DNA of 64,000 bases from Algoriphagus sp. Y33 (lineage in GTDB: Bacteria > Bacteroidota > Bacteroidia > Cytophagales > Cyclobacteriaceae): the NCBI RefSeq assembly GCF_014838715.1, contig NZ_CP061947.1, positions 62,001-126,000 of the forward strand, given 5' to 3'. Made by a program: the position numbers and the translations under genes. Every line of letters begins with the position of its first letter. Position 1 is the stretch's first letter. A model generated the notes under the pieces. That model did no database searches and was not told where the DNA came from. It saw only the letters and a list, made by a program, of their open reading frames with translations. Positions 17,461 to 27,050 of this stretch are shown here, piece by piece.

Positions 17461-17738
17461 CCTATTCGGCCTAGCCTAATTGGCTCCACGGATAGAACTT
17501 CTTATCATTAACTTTTTTTGCTCCGGTAATTTACTTAAACAAATCTAAAAAATGTTTTTTAATAAAACGAACTTTGATAAAAATTTTATAAAAGTTTAAT
17601 TTCAAAAATCCTTCAACACGAGCTTTGACTGGGATTTAATTTGCGGTGAGTCTTATCGAATGTGGAAATGCAGTTTGGGAAGTGTCTCTTTACAGCAAGT
17701 AGTGAGAGCCGAAAATGGTTTTTTTCTTAACTTTGATT

Positions 17739-18227
17739 ATGCTAATAATAGTAACGGGAGTTTCAGGAACCGGAAAAACAACGATTGGGTCTGGTTTGGC
17801 TGCCAAGTTGGGATTGCCATTTTTTGATGCGGATAATTTTCATCCCGAAGAAAACATCGCTAAGATGAGTCGGGGGCTACCGTTAAATGATACTGACAGA
17901 ATGCCATGGCTCCGGTCTTTGGCCGATCTTTTAGTCAAATCAGGTAAATCGAAGGGAGCGGTATTGGCATGTTCAGCATTGAAGGAGAGTTATCGGCAGC
18001 TATTGAACGTGGAGGGAAAGGTACAGTGGATTCACTTGAAAGGAGACCGTGATTTGATTTGGAGCAGGATGCTTGCCCGCAAGAATCATTACATGAAAGC
18101 AGAAATGCTGGATTCGCAATTTGCAACTTGGGAAGAACCTCAGTATGGATTGAAACTAAGTATTTTTCAGTCTCCTGAAGATATGCTTGTTGAGGCATTA
18201 AAATATTTGAACAAGGGCAATGGGTGA
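17739..18227 (+). CDS. gntK: Gluconokinase
   Basis: Phosphorylates gluconate to 6-phosphogluconate, feeding the pentose phosphate or Entner-Doudoroff route. The 162-residue form starting MLIIVTGVSGTGKTTIG is preferred; an in-frame ATG 24 bases upstream would add eight hydrophobic residues. It has a P-loop (GVSGTGKTT), the family segment FFDADNFHPEENIAKMSRGLPLND, DRMPWLRSLADLL, VLACSALKESYRQLL and WIHLKGDRDLIWSRM. Length and motifs match the small GntK kinases. The gene is divergent from the nagB fusion and precedes a secreted amidohydrolase; no gluconate transporter is nearby. Confidence 0.93.
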   Translation: MLIIVTGVSGTGKTTIGSGLAAKLGLPFFDADNFHPEENIAKMSRGLPLNDTDRMPWLRSLADLLVKSGKSKGAVLACSALKESYRQLLNVEGKVQWIHLKGDRDLIWSRMLARKNHYMKAEMLDSQFATWEEPQYGLKLSIFQSPEDMLVEALKYLNKGNG

Positions 18228-18336
18228 GTATTGAAAAGTTGCATTGCTATTAAAATTCCCTTTAGACTTTGTATATCGCTATTTTTTTCAATAGGTTGTT
18301 TTCAATCACTTAAATACACGAAATAGAAACATCCTT

Positions 18337-19722
18337 ATGTTTAGTATCATGACTAAATCACTATTTGCTTTTTTCCTTCTTATCCCACTTTGTACAGCCT
18401 TTGGATTTTCGCAGACTTATGTTGTTTCCAATGTGAATGTCATAACCATGGAGAATGAAGAGGTGCTTGAGAATCACGCTATATTCGTGCAAGACGGAGA
18501 AATTATCAAAATTCTTCCTGTGCATGAGCCATTCGATGGGGATACCTTCCAAGAAATCGATGGTAACGGGGCTTTTGTGTTCCCGGGTCTGGCTGAGTTT
18601 CATTCCCATATTCCTGTAGCGGAACACGGGGATGATACCCAGCTGCAGGAAGAGGCTATGTGGTTATATCTGGCAAATGGAGTTTTGCGCGTAAGGGGGA
18701 TGATTGGGCACCGGTCACATTTAGTGCTTAGAGATAAGGTAGACTCGGGAGAAGTTGCAGGGCCTAGACTTTTTCTTTCGGGACCTTCATTTAGCGGTTC
18801 GGCAGTCACTTCGCCAGATCAGGCAGTGCAGGTAGTTAAAGCTCAAAAGGCAGCCGGTTATGATCATCTAAAGTTGCATCCGGGATTGTCGATGGATGAG
18901 TTTTTGGCAATCTCCAAAACCGCCAAAGAATTGAAGATTCCTTTCGGGGGGCACATTTCTTTGGATGTGGGGTTGGAAGCAAGTTTGAAGAACGGTTACA
19001 AATCCATAGAGCACATCGATGGATATATTGAGGCATTGATACCGGATTACTCCAAGGTCATGGATCCCAAAATCGCCGGGCCATTCAGTATGTTGTTAGT
19101 ACATGAAGCAGAGCTGGGCAAACTCCCGGAGTTAGTGGATTTGACGCTTGAGACAAAAGCTTGGATTGCCCCGACTTTGACACTTTTTGACCGTTATTTT
19201 GGGAGCAAGCCGGCAGAAGAGTATAGAGATGTCCCTGAGATGAAATACATGTCTGTCGATCAAGTGCAGCACTGGATAAATGCCAAAACTCCTTATGAGA
19301 AATCAGGTGTATTGACTAAAGAAAATGTGCAGCCTTACCTAGAATTTCGAAATATGCTGCTAATGACTCTGCACAAAGCAGGTGTTCCTATATTGATGGC
19401 TTCTGATTCACCACAAGTATTTAACGTGCCCGGATTTTCCATCCATCATGAGATTGAATTGATGTCGAATGCAGGGATGTCCAACTATGAGATTTTAAAA
19501 TCCGGTTCCATAAATCCAGCTGCCTATTTTGGCCAAGAAGGAGAATGGGGAGTGGTAAAAGAGGGAGCTTCAGCTGATTTTGTATTGGTTTCCAAAAATC
19601 CCTTAGAGGATCTGAAAACGCTAAAAAAACCACTTATGGTCGTGATGAAAGGGAAAATCTATGATAGTGATGAACTTAATGAGCAGTTGGATAGGATAGC
19701 GGCAAATTATCCTAGAGATTAA
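18337..19722 (+). CDS. Secreted amidohydrolase (imidazolonepropionase-like)
   Basis: A 461-residue exported metal-dependent hydrolase. Signal peptide at 1-25 (LFAFFLLIPLCTAFGFSQ; an internal ATG four codons in would also serve). The TIM-barrel metal site is visible: HSH in LAEFHSHIP (near 88), His in GGHISLDVG, His in SIEHIDGY and Asp in LMASDSPQVF. The C-terminal strand region GASADFVLVSKNPLEDL is typical of amidohydrolases that flank the barrel with a small beta-sandwich. The exact substrate (cyclic amides, dipeptides, organophosphate-like compounds have all been described for relatives) cannot be deduced. No operon partner is obvious. Confidence 0.85.
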   Translation: MFSIMTKSLFAFFLLIPLCTAFGFSQTYVVSNVNVITMENEEVLENHAIFVQDGEIIKILPVHEPFDGDTFQEIDGNGAFVFPGLAEFHSHIPVAEHGDDTQLQEEAMWLYLANGVLRVRGMIGHRSHLVLRDKVDSGEVAGPRLFLSGPSFSGSAVTSPDQAVQVVKAQKAAGYDHLKLHPGLSMDEFLAISKTAKELKIPFGGHISLDVGLEASLKNGYKSIEHIDGYIEALIPDYSKVMDPKIAGPFSMLLVHEAELGKLPELVDLTLETKAWIAPTLTLFDRYFGSKPAEEYRDVPEMKYMSVDQVQHWINAKTPYEKSGVLTKENVQPYLEFRNMLLMTLHKAGVPILMASDSPQVFNVPGFSIHHEIELMSNAGMSNYEILKSGSINPAAYFGQEGEWGVVKEGASADFVLVSKNPLEDLKTLKKPLMVVMKGKIYDSDELNEQLDRIAANYPRD

Positions 19723-19827
19723 ATCCGCGGATCTCTGTGCCGAATTATAGTTCTTCCAACAAATCTACAGACTTTTCCATACGATATTTTAAGCTTAATT
19801 TTCATTCTCATTTTTAATTCCAACCCC

Positions 19828-20964
19828 ATGAACCTACCTGCCAAACTAGTACTATTGACCTTTTTTACATGGGGCTCTGCATGTCTCTCTCAAACCAAAT
19901 CCAATATGATCGAAGAAGATCTAAATCTGACTGTCAAAACTGAGAGAGTAGCTTCATGGGAAGAGAAAGATGTCTTCCGCTACATCCTCGACAATGGTGA
20001 GATGCAGGTGGAAATGACAAATTATGGCGGGATAATTTCAAGAATACTAACCTCCGACAGAGAAGGGAAACTTTCAAACGTAGTATTGGCATTGGAGAAT
20101 ATCCCTGATTACTTTACCAAGAATGGACCTTACTTAGGAGCTGCTGTCGGCAGATATGCCAATCGGATTGGGACGGCATCGTTTAAGCTGGATGGTGAAA
20201 CATTTCATCTTACCAAAAATAACGGCGAGAATTCCCTCCATGGTGGATCAAAAGGCTTTGGAGTGAAAGTATGGGATCCCGAAGTATATAAAAATGATAA
20301 TGCTGTCGGAGTAAAAATGACCTATTTAAGTGTAGATGGTGAAGAAGGTTTTCCAGGGAACCTTAAGACGACACTTTGGATGGAATTGACAAGTGCCAAT
20401 GAACTCAAACTCCGCTTTGAATCTACTACCGATAAGAAAACAGTAGTAAACCTTACCAATCATTCTTATTTCAATCTGAGCGGAATCACTGAGGATGTGC
20501 GTGGTCATGAGTTGCAGATTTTTGCGGAAGCGATTACACCTACCGGATCTGGACAGATCCCCACCGGTGAACTGCTAGAGGTACATGGAACTCCTTTTGA
20601 TTTCACGACACTAACGAAATTAGGAGCCCAGATGGACGCCTTGGGTGAGGGCTTTGATCATAATTATGTCACGAAAAGAGAAAATTCGACGGAACTAAAG
20701 AAAATAGCTATGGTCAAGCATCCTAAAAGTGGCCGTACGATGACAGTTTACTCCACGGCACCCGGTGTTCAGCTTTACACCGCGAACCACGTAAGAGACT
20801 TTGTCGGAGCTGATGGTAAAATTTACCAACCTCATTGGGCACTTTGTCTGGAACCTGAGGCCTGGCCTGATAGCCCAAATAAGCCGGGCTTTCCTTCAGC
20901 TGATTTAGCTCCGGGAGAGCAGTATGTGCACGAGATTGTCTATAAGTTTAGTGTAGAGAGATAA
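19828..20964 (+). CDS. galM: Secreted aldose 1-epimerase (galactose mutarotase)
   Basis: Interconverts alpha and beta anomers of galactose or related aldoses, here exported (signal MNLPAKLVLLTFFTWGSACL, possibly a lipoprotein with Cys at 19). The 378-residue protein has the family blocks VEMTNYGGIISRIL, GPYLGAAVGRYANRIG, NNGENSLHGGSKGFG with a catalytic-region His, VNLTNHSYFNLSG with the acid His, and FDHNYVT. The end carries CLEPEAWPDSPNKPGF with the general-base Glu region and LAPGEQYVHEIVYKF. It follows the amidohydrolase by 105 bases without a clear link. Confidence 0.93.
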   Translation: MNLPAKLVLLTFFTWGSACLSQTKSNMIEEDLNLTVKTERVASWEEKDVFRYILDNGEMQVEMTNYGGIISRILTSDREGKLSNVVLALENIPDYFTKNGPYLGAAVGRYANRIGTASFKLDGETFHLTKNNGENSLHGGSKGFGVKVWDPEVYKNDNAVGVKMTYLSVDGEEGFPGNLKTTLWMELTSANELKLRFESTTDKKTVVNLTNHSYFNLSGITEDVRGHELQIFAEAITPTGSGQIPTGELLEVHGTPFDFTTLTKLGAQMDALGEGFDHNYVTKRENSTELKKIAMVKHPKSGRTMTVYSTAPGVQLYTANHVRDFVGADGKIYQPHWALCLEPEAWPDSPNKPGFPSADLAPGEQYVHEIVYKFSVER

Positions 20965-21372
20965 ACTTAATTTTTAGATGTTATAGAATAGAGATAAATA
21001 GATTGATATGGGGCCTTCAGCTGGCTTCATTAGCCCTTGAAATCTCTCTTAACTCTCACCTGATTAGTGTTGAACCGAAGTATGCCTTAGCAATTCTGCA
21101 CCACTGCGCACAAGTTATTGCAGCCATTAATTGCTTTCCTGATTAAAATAGGGACAGGCTATAATGAACCTTAATGCATAATCAGGGTTGAACGTTGTTT
21201 TTCTTATCAGGAAAAAGGAGAAGAGATTTCCGCTTAAAGGCGCAAAATTTTCAACAGACTGAGTAAGCATTACGCAGGCGGATTTGTGTGGATAGTCCTT
21301 AAACGCTTCAAAAGGCCATGGGAATGGTACTTGTAATCATAAAGGAAGAACACTAAACCAACTAATTTTCTT
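20965..21372. other. Non-coding interval of 408 bp
   Basis: No plausible gene, RNA gene, strong hairpin or known repeat was seen between aldose 1-epimerase and the DUF4142 gene. It probably contains the promoter of the DUF4142 gene. Confidence 0.5.
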
Positions 21373-21960
21373 ATGAAAACAAGTAATGTAAATCACCCCA
21401 AAGCAGACATTTTCGGAAAAAATGCAAGGATTGCCGGAGCTGTGCTGCTTTCGTCATTTCTCCTAGTAGGAATGACTTCATGCGAAGATGATGATGACCC
21501 GATTCTGACTACTTATAGTCAGCAAGACAGGAATTTCGCAATAGCTTCCTCTGAAAATCTTAATGCACAAATTAATTTTGGACAACTGGCACTAGATAAG
21601 GGCGAAGATGATTCTGTGATTGAATACGGTACTATGCTCGTGTCTGAAAGCGTAGAAAGTAAAACGGAGCTAGAGGGGATTGTAAACGGAACAGACGTAG
21701 AAATATCTGAGGAAGTATCAGATGCTATGCAAGCCAAATACGATGAATTGGCAGCTTTGACCGGAGAGGATTTTGATATGGCCTTTATTGATTTTCAACT
21801 GGAAGCATTGGATAATTCAATGTCAGTATATGAAAATCAAAATGACAACGGAGAGAACAATACGCTAAAGGCATTTTCTGACAAGACACTAGGCAAAGTA
21901 AAGGATCACAAAGAGGATGCTTTGTTGGTAAAGGCTGAACTGGAGTTGGAAGGCATATAA
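21373..21960 (+). CDS. DUF4142 lipoprotein
   Basis: A 195-residue probable lipoprotein: hydrophobic segment AGAVLLSSFLLVGMTSCED puts the lipobox Cys near residue 37, followed by an acidic linker (EDDDDPI). The rest is a helical DUF4142-like domain (QQDRNFAIASSENLNAQINF, GTMLVSESVESKTEL, DFDMAFIDFQLEAL, KVKDHKEDALLVKAE), a ferritin-like four-helix family of unknown function often called putative outer membrane protein. The strongly acidic composition is notable. It is monocistronic with its own terminator; regulation is not visible. Confidence 0.85.
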   Translation: MKTSNVNHPKADIFGKNARIAGAVLLSSFLLVGMTSCEDDDDPILTTYSQQDRNFAIASSENLNAQINFGQLALDKGEDDSVIEYGTMLVSESVESKTELEGIVNGTDVEISEEVSDAMQAKYDELAALTGEDFDMAFIDFQLEALDNSMSVYENQNDNGENNTLKAFSDKTLGKVKDHKEDALLVKAELELEGI

Positions 21961-22028
21961 GTATAAGAAGTCAGAATGTAGTTGCAGCTGATTAACCCAG
22001 CTACAAATGCGTAATGATTTCTTTTAGA

Positions 22029-22060
22029 GCCGGTTTTCCGAAAGGATACCGGCTTTTTTT
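22029..22060 (+). terminator. Rho-independent terminator after the DUF4142 gene
   Basis: Stem GCCGGT / ACCGGC extended by inner CC/GG pairs around a GAAA tetraloop, followed by seven T residues. Confidence 0.82.
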
Positions 22061-22170
22061 ATTTAACCGCCAATTATCAGAGGTTTTCGAAGAGAGCGTA
22101 GCACTTCTGTAGACTTATTGGCTTTACTCAGCTTAGTCATGTTAACCTGTTTCTTCAGAGCCTGAAATTT

Positions 22171-23700
22171 CTATTTTTCCTGAAAAAACTTTGCAGCAGC
22201 CATTTGACTTTCCTCAAATCTCTGATAGCCACAGATCACTGCTTCAAAATCTTCCAATTTTCCAAGATGACTCATTGCCAAAGGATTGCCGAAATGAACC
22301 AGAATGCATGATTTGGTCCGAACCAGACTTCTGATTTCTTCCAATACCTCTACATCCATTCCAAACCAGTTCAGCGGTTTATGAGATGGGACAAAGACTG
22401 AAATGACTACTTTCTCGGCTTTATTGATTTCTACTTCTTCCAAGTTTTGAGAGAAAAGCACTTCCAATTTATGGGCAAATGAGTTTGGTCCACGATGGAA
22501 GAACGTGCGATGAGCCAGCCTTCCTTCAGCTACCAATTTTCGCAATTCTCCACCATGGATGTTCCCGGAGACCACCGAAACGTATTCTTCGGCAAGTTGA
22601 GATTGAAGTTCAGAGTGACTTTTCCAACCAAACTCAGGAACATCCAGTTCTTTAAAATCAAATACCCCCAGCTTTTGTTTTAATGCCCAAACTTTCTCAA
22701 ACGCAGCTTCAATTTCTTCTTTTGAAGCATTTTCGGCAATTTTATCCATGCCTTGTTCCACATGATCAGAGAAGCATAAAATATCATTTCCTGCATGAAA
22801 AGCCTCCCATTCGAGTTGTCCCGGTTCTGGAAACATGTCGGCTACGGCTTTCATATTAAGCGCATCTGAAATCACGATTCCCCTAAATCCCATTTCCTTT
22901 TTCAGCAAATCTGTACTGATCTCCCGACTGATGCTGGCAGCTATTTCCTTTCCTCCCGATAATGCAGGAGCAGCCAAATGACCTACCATAATCATTTCCA
23001 CGCCGTGATCTATTCCATATTGAAATGGGAAAAGTTCCTCATTTTTCAGTTCTTCTTTGGTCTTTTGGATAACCGGGAGTCCCAAGTGAGAATCCGTTTG
23101 GGTGTCACCATGACCGGGGAAATGCTTGAGACATGCTCCAACTCCTGCTTTTGTCATGCCATGATACATTGCCATGGAATTCTCGGCTACTTTTTGTGGA
23201 TCTGTTCCAAAGGATCTGTAGCCGATCACGGGATTGTTTGGGTTGGTGTTTATATCCGAGCATGGGGCTAGGTTAAGGTGGATTCCTGCTTTTTTCATAT
23301 CCATGCCCATTCTATAGCCTACCTCTGCGATCAATTCCGGTCCATTTTCCCTTATCGCTCCAAGCGTTATTGCAAAAGGGTATTGGGGTGTTTTTTCAAT
23401 CCGCATTGCCAAGCCATATTCTCCGTCAATGCTAATCAGCAGTGGGATTTTCGAAAGAGCCTGATAGCGATTGATCAATCGGGTCATTTTCTCCAAGGTT
23501 CCGCTTACATCCAACACTTCAGCACGCTTTTCGAAGTTGGCAGCAGCAGAATGCCGGCTATGGAAAAATGTCAATCCGCCGATTTCCTGCTCACAAATTA
23601 ACTGTTCGACTGCAAGGTAATTTTCCTCCGAATCATGGATAAATGCAGCGGGGGAGAAGCTCTGCGCAATTTTTTGATCTTTGGAGAGTTTTGAATTCAT
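22171..23700 (-). CDS. GH3 beta-N-acetylglucosaminidase (NagZ-like)
   Basis: A 509-residue family 3 glycoside hydrolase with no signal peptide, so likely cytoplasmic. The N-terminal TIM barrel has ISIDGEYGLAMR, and ACLKHFPGHGDTQTDSH near 190, where the His-Asp dyad loop KHFPGHGxTxxDSH is diagnostic of the beta-N-acetylglucosaminidase branch. The nucleophile Asp is in GIVISDALNMKAV near 277. A C-terminal alpha/beta domain follows (about 380-509). In peptidoglycan recycling NagZ removes GlcNAc from anhydro-muropeptides. It is the last gene of a minus-strand set with an AmpG-like permease and a GNAT protein, which supports that role; the 99-bp gap to the permease contains three copies of CGTAAATC. 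Confidence 0.9.
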   Translation of the reverse strand: MNSKLSKDQKIAQSFSPAAFIHDSEENYLAVEQLICEQEIGGLTFFHSRHSAAANFEKRAEVLDVSGTLEKMTRLINRYQALSKIPLLISIDGEYGLAMRIEKTPQYPFAITLGAIRENGPELIAEVGYRMGMDMKKAGIHLNLAPCSDINTNPNNPVIGYRSFGTDPQKVAENSMAMYHGMTKAGVGACLKHFPGHGDTQTDSHLGLPVIQKTKEELKNEELFPFQYGIDHGVEMIMVGHLAAPALSGGKEIAASISREISTDLLKKEMGFRGIVISDALNMKAVADMFPEPGQLEWEAFHAGNDILCFSDHVEQGMDKIAENASKEEIEAAFEKVWALKQKLGVFDFKELDVPEFGWKSHSELQSQLAEEYVSVVSGNIHGGELRKLVAEGRLAHRTFFHRGPNSFAHKLEVLFSQNLEEVEINKAEKVVISVFVPSHKPLNWFGMDVEVLEEIRSLVRTKSCILVHFGNPLAMSHLGKLEDFEAVICGYQRFEESQMAAAKFFQEK

Positions 23701-23799
23701 TGGAAAATTGAAATATTTTAGAATTACTTGAAAGGTATGAAGTAAACCGAAAGGTAGAGGTTCTAAAAAGGCCGTAAATCGTAAATCCCAAGTCGTAAA

Positions 23800-25065
23800 T
23801 CAATCCGTTTTCTTCCCAAATTCCCTAGGATACTTCACGCTTGCGGCAATTGCCAGTGCGGGGATCATTGCTATTCCTACCCAGATAAAGAATCCGGTGT
23901 AACCCAGCCACTCTTGGACATAGCCGGATAGCATTCCCGGAAGCATCATCCCCATGGCCATAAAACCTGTTGCCAAGGCATAATGGGAAGTTTTGAACAG
24001 ACCTTCTGCCAAGTAAATCAAGAAGACCATGTAAGCAGCAAAGCCGAATCCATAGCCGAATTGCTCGACGACTACTACTGTGCCGGCAAAAAAGATATTC
24101 TCAGGTTGGAAGTGAGCTAGGCCTATGTAAAGCAAATTCGGAAGGTTCAGCGAAAGAGCCATCGGGATCATCCACTTGCCCAGTCCATCACGGGAGATGG
24201 CTATTCCTCCCAAAATCCCACCCAAGAGCAATGCAATTACCCCAATAGTCCCGTAAAGAAATCCTACCTCAGAGGTGCTCAGCCCCAGCCCGCCAGTCTG
24301 TCTTCCTTCGAGTAAAAAAGGAGAAGCCATCTTCACCAACTGGGATTCTCCCAACCGATAGAGCAATACAAAAGCCAGAGAAATCCCAATGTTTTTCTTG
24401 GTGAAGAAGGTGGTGAAAACCTTCCCGAAGCTCGCTTCCCGAGCAGCACGATCAGTTGATTCTTCTACATTTGGTGTAGACAAATAATTGAAGGCAGTAA
24501 GAATCAGCATCAACAGTGCCACGGTAATCATGGTATATGACCAGGCTTTGCTATTGTCACAGAGGTTTGTTTCCAGATAACCTGCGATCATCACGATCAA
24601 ACCCTGGCCGGTGATCATTCCTATTCTGAAGAAGGTGCCTCGCAATCCCACAAAAAAGGATTGCTGCTCGGGTTTCAAAGCAATAAGATACATGCCATCT
24701 GATGCGATATCATTGGTGGCAGAGGCAAAAGCTCCCATCCAGAAAAAGGCAAGGGTCATAAAGAAAAAGCTGCTGCCGGTTGTGGTCAGTCCGACTCCCA
24801 GAAAAACCAGAGAGAGTATTAGCTGCATAGCCAGGAACCATTTTCTCTTTGTTCCAAAAAGATCTACAATCGGGCTCCAGATAGGTTTGATTACCCAAGG
24901 CAAATACAATAAACTGGTGTATAAGCCAATGTCAGCATTGGAGATCCCTAGTTTTTTGTACATAATCACTGACACAGCTATGATGACTATGTAAGGAATT
25001 CCTTCGGTCAGGTATAGCGAAGGAATCCATACCCAAGGATTTCTATTGGAGGATTTTTCTATCAC
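23800..25065 (-). CDS. AmpG-like muropeptide MFS permease
   Basis: A 421-residue, roughly 12-helix major facilitator protein. The N-terminus LYLTEGIPYIVIIAVSVIMY followed by LYLPWVIKPIWSPIVDLFGTK matches the AmpG/SLC33-related branch, which imports anhydro-muropeptides or related disaccharides across the inner membrane. Further helices include FFWMGAFASATNDIASDGMY and EQFGYGFGFAAYMVFLIYLA. The start is GTG, overlapping the GNAT stop as GTGA, so the two are translationally coupled. Position between an acetyltransferase and a NagZ-like enzyme, with an amidase and glycan hydrolase upstream, supports a cell-wall recycling role; the exact substrate is inferred. Confidence 0.86.
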   Translation of the reverse strand: MIEKSSNRNPWVWIPSLYLTEGIPYIVIIAVSVIMYKKLGISNADIGLYTSLLYLPWVIKPIWSPIVDLFGTKRKWFLAMQLILSLVFLGVGLTTTGSSFFFMTLAFFWMGAFASATNDIASDGMYLIALKPEQQSFFVGLRGTFFRIGMITGQGLIVMIAGYLETNLCDNSKAWSYTMITVALLMLILTAFNYLSTPNVEESTDRAAREASFGKVFTTFFTKKNIGISLAFVLLYRLGESQLVKMASPFLLEGRQTGGLGLSTSEVGFLYGTIGVIALLLGGILGGIAISRDGLGKWMIPMALSLNLPNLLYIGLAHFQPENIFFAGTVVVVEQFGYGFGFAAYMVFLIYLAEGLFKTSHYALATGFMAMGMMLPGMLSGYVQEWLGYTGFFIWVGIAMIPALAIAASVKYPREFGKKTD

Positions 25066-25538
25066 TTGCGGATCAGATTTTCGTAGATACTCACTTCAGA
25101 TCCGTCAATGGTTTTTGCGTTTACCGTCTTTTCGTAGAATTCAGCAGGGCCGACTCCGCCGATAATGGCGTATGCATAGCCCATTTCCCGCATCGATTCC
25201 AGAGATTTGACCAGAAGTATTTTGCCTATTCCTTTTCCCCTCTCAGATTCCAGTGTGCCTGTCGGACCAAAGAAATTTCTGGCGGTACTTTCGTAGCATG
25301 CAAACCCCAGAATGTCGTTTCCCCGTTGTGCGAGCCAGCAAGCTACCGGCTGTCTGCTGAAAGCTACTTCCAATTCTGACTGCCAATACTCACCAAAATG
25401 CTCCAAAACCCACTTGCTTATAAGGTGCTTTTCCGGCGCAATTGCTCTTCGGAATGCGATTTTTTCCTTTTTCAACAGGCGTGCTTCTTCTTGAGAAACA
25501 TCCGGCAAACCGATCAATCGCACAAGCATGTCTTTCAT
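25062..25538 (-). CDS. GNAT family N-acetyltransferase
   Basis: A 158-residue acetyltransferase. The acetyl-CoA pyrophosphate-binding segment is SERGKGIGKILLVKSLESM (about 105-123), preceded by DILGFACYES and GPTGTLES and followed by YAYAIIGGVGPAEFYEKTV. Its partner AmpG-like gene begins within its stop codon. Substrate is unknown; an amino sugar or a muropeptide-derived compound would fit the neighbours. Immediately upstream is a 90-bp leader element that also precedes the TonB receptor gene at 33219. An IS110 remnant separates this gene from the likely original upstream operon members. Confidence 0.86.
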   Translation of the reverse strand: MKDMLVRLIGLPDVSQEEARLLKKEKIAFRRAIAPEKHLISKWVLEHFGEYWQSELEVAFSRQPVACWLAQRGNDILGFACYESTARNFFGPTGTLESERGKGIGKILLVKSLESMREMGYAYAIIGGVGPAEFYEKTVNAKTIDGSEVSIYENLIRK

Positions 25539-25628
25539 CTGTTTATAATTGATTTTTTAAGACCATATGGAATCTTCGCAAGGCCAATAATCATCCCAGT
25601 GTGTGACTTTTGAGTCATGTTCGATTTC
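25539..25628 (-). repeat. 90-bp leader element, copy 2 (upstream of GNAT)
   Basis: The 90 bases directly before the GNAT start codon align nearly end to end with the 90 bases directly before the TonB receptor start (33220-33309). Shared blocks on the plus strand are ATGGAATCT, CGCAAGGC, AATAATCATCCCAGTGTG, GAGTCATG and TCGATTTC, at the same distances from the start codon with only two single-base gaps. A partial third copy is at 26988-27037. Confidence 0.8.
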
Positions 25629-25657
25629 TTAGTTCTTTTGGCTCTTAAGAAACAAAA

Positions 25658-26815
25658 CTAGCTATCCCCAGCAGGCATCAATTCCAAGCCTAATTTGGAT
25701 GCCTGTCTTTTGAGATATGTTAGCTTCCGATCCGCATGGCTTTTCTCGTATTCTTCCAGAGATATGGGATTAAACTCCAACTGGCTACCTACCATGTGAT
25801 AGAATATAACAGCTAGTTTTCTCGCAGTGGCCTTTGTGGCAAACAACGCCCCTCCTTTTGACTTCATCCTCCGATAAAAAGCTCCCAGATAATGGTCGCT
25901 TCTCTGGAGGGCAAAGGCCGCCATTCTAAATGCCTGTCCCGCCTTGTTTTTGCTCTTTTTCTTTTTGTTTTTCAACAGCTTCCCCCCGGATATCCGATTG
26001 TGGGGACAAAGATTTAACCATGAGGTGAACTGTCGTTCAGAAGGCCATTTGCTCATATCCACCCCAACTTCTGAAACAATCTCCATTGCACAGACTTCAC
26101 TGATACCGAATATCCTGGTAAGATCCACGCCAACAATATCGGCAAGGTATGGGGTGGCATTAAAGCTGAACCTGTTCTTACTATATACTCTCCTTGGAAT
26201 TTCTTGGCATTTGCCGGTTCCATTTTCGCCCGCCAGCTCCTCCATGTGTTTTTGGATCTGGGTATCGCAGTCGGTTATCTTTTGCTTGTATATCAGATAT
26301 AGTTCATAGGATTGCCGTAGTTCAAAGAGAGGCTCCACTTTCCGGGTTCCCTCCAGGGATAATACGATCTCCTCTTTCGAAGCCTTAACCCGGCCTACGG
26401 CCAATGAAGCAAGTCTCTCGGGATCCCGTTCTCCGTCAAGTATCGCGTTGATGATAAGCTGGCCGGATTTCCCCGTGATATCCGTAATCACATTGTGAAG
26501 TTTAATGTTGAGCTGCTCGAAGGCTTTTTGCATATGAAGTATCTGGGTAGAATACGCTTGGGTCAGATTCTTCCTGTGCCGCATGTAGCCACGGAGTGTT
26601 CTTATCATATCTTCCGGCTGAAAACTTGCCGATAGTAACCCATAGGAATGCAACTGCTGGATCCATTGGCAGTCAAGCACATCCGTTTTCCTTCCTGATA
26701 CATTTTTAACATGCTGGGCGTTCACTTGACCACAGGATCTAGCACTAATCCAAAACACGATCTTAACTGCTTTGGCGTGTAATGATAATACGTATGTTTC
26801 CTCTAGTTGTGTCAT
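25658..26815 (-). mobile_element. IS110-family transposase, 5'-truncated
   Basis: From about 26722 to 25658 the frame encodes IS110 transposase sequence: NAQHVKNVSGRKTDVLDCQW with acidic residues of the DEDD RuvC-like site, LRGYMRHRKNLTQAY, and the C-terminal region with FGISEVCAMEIVSEVGVDMS, SWLNLCPHN and FRMAAFALQRSDHYLGAFYRR, containing the conserved Ser. The N-terminal part that should carry the first catalytic Asp (GIDV/H motif) and the Glu (AMESTG motif) is absent; residues before NAQHV look unrelated. The frame stays open to 27115, inside the neighbouring hydrolase gene, but that extension is not transposase-like. Inactive on present evidence. It sits between the DUF187 hydrolase and GNAT genes. 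Confidence 0.85.
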
Positions 26816-26900
26816 TTTTAAAATGCCCTTCACTTGACGCAAAAGAAGCAAAAAGTCAAGATGCCAGCAAAGCTTCACCCCGCAGTCCAGCCGCCTGGCT

Positions 26901-26915
26901 TCCTCCTGCGGCGGA
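26901..26915. repeat. TCCGCC-type short palindrome
   Basis: TCCTCCTGCGGCGGA, an imperfect palindrome in the noncoding stretch between the IS110 remnant and the DUF187 hydrolase. Related palindromes occur at 30478-30492, 33344-33358 and 62167-62180. Confidence 0.45.
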
Positions 26916-26987
26916 CAAGACTGCTGCTGCGTCACCCCTCCCCGCCCTAAAAAAGAGCGATCCTGCTGATGCGGTGTCTGTCGGTTT

Positions 26988-27037
26988 ATAATCATCCCCC
27001 TGTGTGTTTCCGTAGGTACGGGATCATGTTCGATTTC
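26988..27037 (-). repeat. Leader element, partial diverged copy 3
   Basis: ATAATCATCCC, TGTGTG and ATCATGTTCGATTTC match the outer half of the 90-bp leader element in the same orientation as the copies at 25539 and 33220, but the start-codon-proximal half is missing. It begins 13 bases past the DUF187 hydrolase stop. Confidence 0.6.
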
Positions 27038-27050
27038 ATATAAAGAGATT

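Noticed and set aside
26782..26991. 69-codon plus-strand frame beside the IS110 remnant
   Set aside because: Ala/Lys/Ser-rich, noncoding-like translation across a repeat-bearing stretch.
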